DNA of 64,000 nt from positions 1 to 64,000 of the forward strand of contig JADDOH010005151.1 in the NCBI GenBank assembly GCA_016648135.1, given 5' to 3'. The notes beneath the pieces are model-generated. The model had not been told where the DNA came from and made no database searches. It saw only the letters and a list, made by a program, of their open reading frames with translations. This DNA is from Agrypnia vestita. Taxonomy: Eukaryota > Arthropoda > Insecta > Trichoptera > Phryganeidae. Within the stretch, counting starts at the first letter, position 1. The number at the start of each line of letters is the position of its first letter. Position numbers and translations under genes: made by a program. Shown piece by piece: positions 55,936 to 64,000 of this stretch.

Positions 55936-58064
55936 AACCGTTAACCGTTAATATTAACTGTGATTGTAAACTCATTATTTGATTCATATTAAAGCTGCAT
56001 ATTTAACCATTATAATTTTATTTTATTTTATTTAACGATTAGGATTTTAGATTTTTTTTTCTACAAAAATAAAAGAACCATCGAGTCAAGATCAACCTTG
56101 TTTGAAAAGATTGTTAGCAGCACTTACAGTAATACATTAACTTTTGATTTAATGTACGGTACATTTTAAAATACTGACAATTGAGTTTCCGAAAAGACAA
56201 TACCATTTTGAAGAAGCACGGCCCTCCAGCCTTACATTAATAAAGGGCCAAGTATTAAAAAAAGTAAACAAGGAATGGGATAAATAAGTTAACCGAACAA
56301 AATAACAGAGTACATTTGCGCGCCATACTAGGACACTGCTTTTGAAATAAGATTCTTTTATATCTGTGATGCTTTTGTTTCCACTGAAACAAAGGAGAGA
56401 CGGGAATATAAAAGTTTATTAAGCGCTTTGTGAATAAAAATGTACAAATCAGTTTAAAATTAAGGGAAAATGAAAGAGCACCGTCTTCGCAATGATAGAG
56501 TACCCGAGCACTGTTTGGGAATAGCTCATTTATTTTAATGTAGAATTTGGGAGTTGCATTATCATGGATCATTAGAAATATGAGATAATACATTGATCAA
56601 AAGGAGCGAAAATAATGATTGTGCGAAATGACACTTTGAGTGTTTGTTACTTTTAATCTTACGTATTTGGGTTCTAGTTTAGATTTTCAATTGTAATAAT
56701 AATAATAATTAATATCTTAGGTATCTGGTTAAAGATGATAATTTACCCCCATTTCTGTAGCTAATATAGCACCTACGTGAGTTTAAAATCATGGATATTT
56801 GGTCAAATCCTAAAATATTTGTCGTAACGTAAGAATCGTAGAAAATTTACAATTGTTATATAATTTTTGAGAATTAAAAATATATTCGCAAATTTGTACA
56901 AATATCAAAAATTATTTAAATAAGATTTTTTAATAAAAAAACTGCTTTGATAACGTATACCTAAATGTTTTTTACGATTTTGTAGATATACCGAATCGAC
57001 ACTAAGCAGTCGATATGAGAGTTGTAATAAGAACTATATTATTGATTGATAGAATCGGCGTCAACTTAGTAGAGTTGCAAAACGATCTCCGTTGGATAAT
57101 TTGTAAATTAAATACTGTTATAACTCTAGGAACTTGAGTTTATTTATAGAACTACTCGAGCTTTGAAAGCATTATTACCTCTCGTCGACAGGTGAAGATG
57201 TAAACTAATGAGAGACAGTTAAATATATAAAAAAATGAGAGTTACCGATACTCTCGAAACTCGAGTAGTCCTAATAAGAGTACATAGTCTAACCATCTTT
57301 CTGCGGATATTTTTTGTTTTTATTTGATTTCTTCTTTGAATTCATATTCTATTCTACAATAGAATATACGATTTGGTAAATTAATGTACACTTTGATATC
57401 AACATAATTTGCTAAGCATGATTAAGAATATAAATATATTGAATCATTAATTACTTAGTACGCAATTATAGAAACCAACAAAATTAATTTTGTTTTTTGT
57501 TTCTGGTGAACGACAAATCTAGTTTCTGTTTCCTGTAAGATTTCCATACCTTACTTAGTAATGATAATATGCATAACGAGTATTTGATGTTAGTTGGGAA
57601 GCATACGAGAAATTATTAAGGAACTTGGGCCAACTTCAGATATTTAGATCCAACACGGTTCTACGGTCCTCGGGTGGTAAAACGTCACCAGCGGGGGAAA
57701 TAAACAGCTGACATTACTCTGAAGGCTTTGAAGCTTAGAAGACGAGGGTGAACAGGAGGCAGTGGCCAGGATCCACCGAACCAGAGAGACAGGGGTGTGC
57801 TTAAGGAGTCACATTTGATATTTTCAAAAAATTGTTTTTTACCTAATAGCTTAATGTTCTAAAAATGATATGTGTCATAACTCATTCAAAAATTGACTGA
57901 GTTATTGAAATTTGCAGGCAGCTTGAGTTTTTAGTCGAATTTTATTGTTTTTTTGCTCTTTTTTTGTAAACTTGTTTTTCTGTAAACTCACTTTTTTGGA
58001 TTAGTGGAGAAAATATCTCAAAAAATATGAAGCATTTTTTTTTCAAATTCTGCATACTTATTAC
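55936..58064. other. Long AT-rich stretch without a recognised gene
   Basis: The 112-codon minus frame at 56255-56593 has no domain. The patch 57600-57800 is GC-richer (CGTCACCAGCGGGGGAAATA, GGAGGCAGTGGCCAGGATCC) without an open frame. A short inverted pair lies at 57152-57170 and 57250-57270 (ACTACTCGAGCTTTGAAAG / CTCGAAACTCGAGTAGT). Confidence 0.35.
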
Positions 58065-58575
58065 TGTTCAATTTTCAATTTCAATTTGTTTATTTTTTAT
58101 ATAGCATTTACATTACAAACACAAATTTAATTCGTAAATGTTATAAATAATTTAGAAATATATAAACATATAAATAAAAGCAAATATTAAGCATAAATAA
58201 AATCATTCACATCAAAGGTGTAGGAGAATCCTGCTTCGGAATATCCTCTCAGAGACATGGAACAGATCAATATCCAGAGTAATATTGTTCAGCATAGCAG
58301 TAGCTCTTCCAACAGACATAAATAACCATTGGCACTTGGTCCTGTATATTTAAAAGTGAAACAATATATGCTGACGTTGTCTAAGGTAATTATCGGGAAC
58401 ATATAAACTAATACCCCGCATAATTTTAGGGTTATCGATCACACCGCGCAACAATCGATAAAAATGCGTAATCAGATACACATTCCTTCTAGTCTCTAGA
58501 CTATTGTAGCCAAGCATACCCTGGAGGAACTCGGTTGGGTAAAGCCAAGGATAGTGCCCGTACTCTCTAATAACA
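58065..58575 (-). pseudogene. LINE C-terminal fragment, LLRGMIDNPEIM family, minus strand
   Basis: Minus strand: REYGHYPWLYPTEFLQGMLG, LLRGVIDNPKIMRGISLYVP, then a shift, VGRATAMLNNITLDIDLFHV and LLHL. The 3' tail on the + strand is CAATTTTCAATTTCAATTTG, the same ATTGAA-type repeat as at 32369. Part of the frame around 58350 is broken. Confidence 0.8.
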
Positions 58576-58944
58576 TTCTCTATGATTCACATATTTTACC
58601 TATTTTTGTTATAAATGCGCTGTTTGCTTATTATACATTTTTGAAAATTATTTTCAAACTAATCTCATTTGCACATTTTTTTTGTGATATGCTACACAGA
58701 GTTTACAAATGTACAAGCCCCTTTTTTAGGCGAAGGGATTGGGACACAATGGAAGTATGTCTTTCTTCGCGTAAGGTTAAACACACATTTATATCGCAGT
58801 TACAAAATATTTATTTTTGCCTAATTAAAACCCCTAGTTAACAAAGTGTGTAATAGACGATATTTTTTTTTTAATTAAAAATTTCGTTTCAAAATAAATC
58901 TCTTAAGTAAGAACGTCTTTCGTAATAAAAATAAAGCGCAGCTT
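58576..58944. other. No gene recognised
   Basis: A 95-codon + strand frame (58554-58841) starts in the LINE antisense and shows no domain. Confidence 0.4.
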
Positions 58945-59125
58945 ATTTACTAAGACATTATACTTTTTAAGAGTATTTTGTGTGACCATTCCATAATTGT
59001 TTTAAAATTTACAAGCTCGTAGTTTTTTTAAACAAGTCAAACGTGTTGGAATCTGCTATGAAACCATACCGGATACCAAGGAGTTTTAGTTGGTTCATGT
59101 CTATATATTTTGCTGGTCTGTGATA
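58945..59125. repeat. Interspersed repeat C, copy 2, without the hairpin
   Basis: ACTAAGACATTATACTTTTT, AAACAAGTCAAACGTGTTGG, GGATACCAAGGAGTTTTAG and TGTCTATATATTTTGCTGG match 43000-43345 minus the hairpin, giving the empty site. Confidence 0.75.
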
Positions 59126-60379
59126 TGCTATATCATGGACGATACATAATTTAACAAGAAAATAATTAATTTTATCGTTTCACTCTAACCCCGGCGACGT
59201 GATTATTTCCATCGGCTGCGCGCCTCACGGAGAAGAACGTTTGCAAGACAGCATATAACTCTGCCATTTTGAAATTTTCAATACGATTTGTTATTGAAAA
59301 ATATTATCCAATGTACACCGTAAAAAATTATAATAAACGAATTTTGTATGTACAATATTTACGTTAAAAAAACATATAATTAAGTTTTATCAAAATTTCC
59401 ACGCGTTCAATAATGAGGTTATATATAACCTGTTGCGCACGATGCTCTTCTACTTGAATCTCTCGATTTCTACCATTCAACTCCTACTACATTAGAATGT
59501 TTTTTGTTGCCTCTAGGTGGTGTGACCTTTTAGGTATAGGTGCTATGTGCGGACCTCCATTTCTCCGATTTATTACTTTTTTTAAAAATAATAATTTCCC
59601 TCTGTTCTCAAGATTTTATCGTCATAGTAAAAAAGTCGGACGTACTTATTTATGTAGAAAAGCACGTTTCTCTGAAAAATATCAAGAAATCTATTATATG
59701 TCAATATTTCCATCATTATAGCGAATATGATGGCTTTAAGTTAAAATTTGGATACTTTGAATGAAGAAATTAGTAGAAATTCATCTGTGTGTGAAACAAA
59801 GTGATGATTTCTACCATTTTTTTATATCCATATTATTTTCTGAATGTTAATAATTTCGTGGTTGTGTGTTGTGGAATTTTATCGGATTTTTTATCTTAAT
59901 ACTATATATGTACATAATGTATTGTAGAATAATTATTTTAGTAGAATAAGGGATAGCAGGACAAGGAAGTAAAAATATTTTTTTCGTAAATAATTAGGTT
60001 ATAATATTATGTACCAATATGCTCCACTCTGGACTTAATTATCGTGTCCTAGCCTCCTTGATGAATGAAGCGCCTCGTTCATTCTTGTGCGCTTCATTCT
60101 TTCCTCGGTTTTGGTCGCAGTCAGCAGTGACACACGCGCTACCTCACTTTTGAGTAATTAAATGTAGAAAGGAACCCCGTCACTTACCTGAATAAATTCA
60201 GTTCGGATATGTGAGTAGGTAGCTTTTGACCTTTGTGTGTACATTACTAGAGGCAGAATCCCTTCGTATACATGTACACCTTCTGATACATTGGGAAGTC
60301 CCTCATTTTAAACGTATATAAACATAACTATAATAATATTATTAATATTTTTAGTATTTAAAGCATTAAATTTGTGGTC
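59126..60379. other. No gene recognised
   Basis: Overlapping 74-codon frames at 59497-59764 are AT-driven and domain-less. A short GC-richer stretch lies at 60060-60150. Confidence 0.4.
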
Positions 60380-60592
60380 AGATATTTTAACAAAATGTTA
60401 TTATTTATGTTAGTATGTATTAATATAATCATAAAAATTACTTTTCGTCTACCGTTCGAGTCGTAGACGTGTGTAGTGATATTTACATGCTAGTGTAATT
60501 GTTGTCATGACGTAGAGACGGGTTACGTCTCGAAACCTGTAGACAAAAAAGTAATTTTTAGTGGTTATATGCTAACATAAATAACATTTTAA
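60380..60592. mobile_element. MITE with ~50-bp inverted ends
   Basis: Left AAAATGTTATTATTTATGTT and AAAAATTACTTTTCGTCTAC; right GTAGACAAAAAAGTAATTTT and AACATAAATAACATTTT. It contains GTCTCGAAACCTGTAGAC, shared with the MITE at 41297. Confidence 0.75.
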
Positions 60593-60644
60593 TAACTAGA
60601 GTCACTTCTACATTCAATTTTATGGATGAAATGCAGAAAGTAGT

Positions 60645-60910
60645 TTGAAGAATGAGAGTCACATTATCCAGGAGCGCCTGACGGCCCTGCCAGGTATGGT
60701 GGAGGGGGTGATGAAGGCTCTCGAGATTTGGGGCATCCCCTTCCGTGTCAAGGCGGGGCGGACCGCCTCGCCTGTTTACCTCGCGGCTGCGAAGTTCCTC
60801 CAGGGAGGCCAGGACACGGCAATAAAGTCCAGGGTCCATAAATGACACTACCCCAGGTTGGAGGCGGATGAAAGAGGAGGTACTTCGCCGCCTGGACGCT
60901 TCGACAGAAA
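60645..60910 (+). other. GC-rich open stretch of unknown nature
   Basis: A 66-codon frame (60645-60845) reads LTALPGMVEGVMKALEIWGI, then AGRTASPVYLAAAKFLQGGQ and stops; the GC-rich stretch goes on to about 60900. It is unlike the AT-rich flanks but has no splice-bounded exon shape or domain I know. It could be a transposon coding scrap, perhaps gag-like; that is a guess. Confidence 0.35.
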
Positions 60911-62074
60911 TGCGAATGACGTCGATTGTTTTTTAAACGGTAAATTGCGCTGGAAATTCGATTTGTCACAACTATAGTTTCACAACTCCAGATGTCGCGT
61001 AGCTAATGGTACAAATTTCAAAGTAAAATGTATTATTAATCAATTAGAAAGACATGCCGAAAAATCGGATCGTCGAAAAAATATTTTGGCTGCTACCGGT
61101 GTAACGATATTGGCCTATTCAAATGGACATTGCTGAAAAATTATACGAAAATATCTATCTGCTAAAGTTTATAATAAAGAGAAGCTTCACAACCCGTTAA
61201 ATACTCTATAATTAAATATTTGCCGGATAAGTAGGTGCGGGCGAGCTTTATTATTTCTGCACGCGGGCGTGTAAAGCAGGCTTTATGTTATTTTGTTTAA
61301 CGAGATGGACCAATTACAGATGCGCCGTTAGCACCGAATCTGACCAATGAGGATGGTTCTGAGAGTTAGACTTTGACTTTTACACGCTAGTTGGAATCAA
61401 AGATGGCGCGAGATAGGGACTATTTTTAGGCGTTACAAATTAGAAAGCGGCACTTGGGTTTTCAGCTTGAAGGTCGGCGGAGGCTTTGTCCAGGAGAGTC
61501 CGAAGTAAGGAAGATAATTTGGCTGGACCGAGGAAAAAGCCGGAGGTTGATAATAATTCAAAGGAGAAATTGGAACAGTGAACAGATAAGCATTTCCAAT
61601 ATTATTTATTTCTATTGCCTTTTATGTGTATTATATTTGGAACCTTATATTACTATGCGCTCATCAGATTTAATAATTCATAGTTTTGCGTGATAATCCA
61701 GCGGGCGTTCTTTCCTAATACTTGTGTAACTTTCAAATATGCGGAGGAATTTTGTGTTGTCTGTGCTGGCGATTGAATGCACGGATTTCTATATGATTTG
61801 TATTGTTTTGGGAATGATCGGGATCGGAGTATTTATGGGGTTTTGATATCACGATTATCAGTGTGGTATAAATTCAAATCGTACGAGAAATTTCCTCCAA
61901 ATAATATATTTTAAAAATGCATCTGGATTTTATATTTATTTTATTAAAACATGAATGTGTGGTTTATTTGAACTCGTTACATGTTTGTATTGCGTATCAT
62001 TAGGCAATCGTTGAAAACACGATTTGTTCCTATCAAGTTCTTATAAAGACGTGTTTCGAATTGTATATATTCCT
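60911..62074. other. No gene recognised
   Basis: GC-richer islands at 61220-61560 (CACGCGGGCGTGTAAAGCAG, AAGATGGCGCGAGATAGGGA) may be regulatory or LTR-like, but no pair of LTRs was found. The frame at 61454-61693 is not domain-like. Confidence 0.35.
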
Positions 62075-62660
62075 TAATTGCGATAGTTATTCATATGACA
62101 TTGTTTTTTATTCATTCAATATTAGATATTTGAAATGTTTTTTTTTTACAACATATTCCATTATTGTGGGTCGTTTGCGGTTAGATCAGATCAACCTTCG
62201 GTCTTCCGTAGCCGTGATAGTTTTTCATATGACATTGTTTTATTCATTCAATATTAGATATTTAAAATGTTTTCTAGAACATTTTTCACTATTGTGGACA
62301 GTTCGCGGTGTGTTCAGGGGTGGTTAACCTTCGGCCTTCCGTAATCGCGATAGTTATTCATATGACATTGGTTTTATTCATTCAATATTAGATATTTGAA
62401 ATGTTTTCTACAACATTTTCCATTATTATGGGCAGTTCGCGGTGTGTTCAGGGGTGGTTAACCTTCGGCCTTCCGTAATCGCGATAGTTATTCATATGGC
62501 ATGGTTTTATTCATTCAATATTAGATATTTGAAATGTTTTCTACAACATTTTCCATTATTGTGGGCAGTTCGCGGTTTGTTCAGGGGTAGTTAACCTTCG
62601 TTCTTCCGTGATCACGTTATTTACTTATATGACAGATTGTTTTGCTTTGTTCGTTTAATA
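62075..62660. repeat. Minisatellite, ~133-bp unit, over four copies
   Basis: TTATTCATATGACATTG recurs at about 62088, 62222, 62355 and 62489, spaced 133-134 bp, and a worn fifth near 62620. Each unit has TTCATTCAATATTAGATATT, then TTTTC(C)ATTATTGTGGGCAG and TTCGGCCTTCCGTAATCGCG. Units 2 to 4 are closer to each other than to unit 1. Confidence 0.95.
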
Positions 62661-62725
62661 TAAGTTATGTCATATTTTTATGAGTTACCGTAATTATTTA
62701 TCTATATGATTTTATTATTGAGAGT

Positions 62726-62955
62726 GATGCAACGAATACTACCTTCATGAATACGAATATCAGGCCTACTATTCGGTGAATACGAGTGCGAATATTTCCA
62801 CCAAGGTGGGGGAACTTGAACATACTTGTAAATATAATAACCTTGATGCAACGAATACTACCTTCATGAATACGAATATCAGGCCTACTATTCGGTGAAT
62901 ACGAATGCTAATATTTCCACCAAGGTGGGGGAGAACGCAAGCATACTTGTAATTG
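62726..62955. repeat. 119-bp unit, two copies
   Basis: GATGCAACGAATACTACCTT...AATATTTCCACCAAGGTGGG starts at 62726 and again at 62845. The second copy is cut by the next repeat. Confidence 0.93.
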
Positions 62956-63780
62956 TATTGTTTATGTCTGCTTGTGATATCACTATACGGCGTAGATGAA
63001 CTAGTTTGACAGGGCTTATGTTCTGTATGTGCTTGGCGTAGAGGGAATAGTCTTCTTGTTTCTAGGATCCTATACAGGTTTACAGGTGCTGATATTGAAA
63101 TATATATACAAGGAAAACACTATTTTGGGAACCATTAACTGGATGGAAGATCTTGAAGCACACATACACACAAGGAGGACGTTATGTTAAATACATGACT
63201 GGAAAGTTGTTATTGGAAAACACAGGCGTCCAGTCGGCGGGACGCAAGCATACTTGTAATTATATTGTTTATATCTGCATGTGATATCACTGTACGGCGT
63301 AGATGAACTAATTTGAAGGGGTTTATGTCCTGTATGTGCTCGGCGTAGAGGGAATAGTTTTCTTGTTTCTAGGATCTAATACAGTTTTACAGGTGCTGAT
63401 ATTGAAATATGTATATATATATATATATACAAGGAAAACACCTTTTGGGAATCATTAACTGGATGACAGATATTGAAGCACACATACACACAAGGAGGAC
63501 GTTATGTTAAATACATGACTGGAAGGTTGTTATTGGAAAACACAGGCGCTACTAGAGGATATGGACAGTTTACAGAGAACTTCAACTTCTGTTGGGACCT
63601 TTTACTATTACTATTCTTTCGCCTTTTTTCTTAACCGTGGATGAACTAGATTGAGGGGGTTTATGTTCTGCATGTGCTTGGCGTAGAGGGAATAGTTTTC
63701 TTGTTTCTAGGATCTAATACAGTTTTACAGGCGCTGATATTAAATTATATATACAAGGGAAGTGAAGTGAAATATATATA
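62937..63780. repeat. ~307-bp tandem unit, two copies and a partial third
   Basis: GCAAGCATACTTGTAATT starts at 62937 and 63244. The phrase GTGCTTGGCGTAGAGGGAAT (or GTGCTCGG) recurs at about 63030, 63337 and 63675; the third unit starts in the middle, at CGTGGATGAACTAG (63636). Each has (TA)n and ACACATACACACAAGGAGGA. Confidence 0.93.
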
Positions 63781-64000
63781 CAGGCGCTGGTAATTGCTCA
63801 ATTTTGGAGAGGACCCGTTATATTACTTCGGATCAGGATGCCATCTCAGAAGCAGACCAACTACAGAAATAAGATAAGAACCATTAATATTATTTATTCT
63901 TTATTTTCTTATGTGTATCAAATGGAATGTTCGTGCTATATAATTTGTCATTGTCACATGGTCACTATTCATTTCACTACGTGGGTTCAGAATTCGACGG
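63781..64000. other. No feature recognised to the window end
   Basis: Nothing coding and no match to the preceding units beyond 63785. Confidence 0.5.

Noticed and set aside
61220..61560. A promoter CpG island or solo LTR
   Set aside because: GC-richer, but no paired LTR, no TATA/Inr context that stands out and no downstream gene.
1..64000. An undescribed multigene defence or metabolic system
   Set aside because: Only one host gene is present; all other coding sequence belongs to broken mobile elements.

Overview
The window is a piece of an arthropod, almost certainly insect, nuclear genome. It has one split gene with GC-rich exons and consensus GT-AG introns in AT-rich DNA, a short (GGTTA)n run of the insect telomere type at 11626, and a dense mix of degraded LINEs, a mariner-type element, a BEL/Pao fragment, PIF/Harbinger-like elements, Helitron-like elements and foldback repeats. 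The sequence does not fix the order of insect.

The only host gene I can support runs on the + strand from 6925 to 45788. Nine exons (6925-7074, 12218-12375, 20630-20735, 28445-28600, 29750-29920, 32496-32663, 34658-34752, 38649-38834, 45561-45788) join in frame with every junction phase matching. They give 472 residues ending in TGA, the first residue being a split codon. The start and presumed signal-peptide exon(s) were not found; they lie before 6925 or outside the window. The protein has an N-terminal clip-like six-cysteine module, a CUB domain, a second cysteine-bearing module, a glycine-rich acidic linker, and a C-terminal cysteine region. It looks like a secreted insect CUB-domain protein of unassigned function.

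Layout: 1-6.9 kb holds a CTCCCTTT-type repeat, LINE remains and a long inverted repeat ending about 80 bp before exon 1. Introns 1-3 (7-28 kb) hold a nested PIF/Harbinger-like element with a MADF-like remnant inside a LINE, foldback elements, several LINE tails and Helitron-like repeats. Introns 4-8 (28-45 kb) hold LINE reverse transcriptase remains, one LINE nested in another repeat, two Helitron-like copies (one ending 26 bp before exon 8), foldback elements, a BEL/Pao fragment and a mariner fragment. From 45.8 to 64 kb there is no recognisable host gene: this part carries three PIF/Harbinger-like elements with TWA target duplications, a rearranged mariner-type element with ~146-bp arms, LINE tails, and a block of three unrelated tandem repeats at 62.07-63.78 kb.

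No new multigene system is evident. The most informative signals are structural: nested and rearranged transposons that can be ordered in time, a hybrid foldback element, a filled/empty-site pair for a small hairpin, and repeats sitting on the splice acceptors of the CUB gene. All mobile-element coding regions seen are broken.
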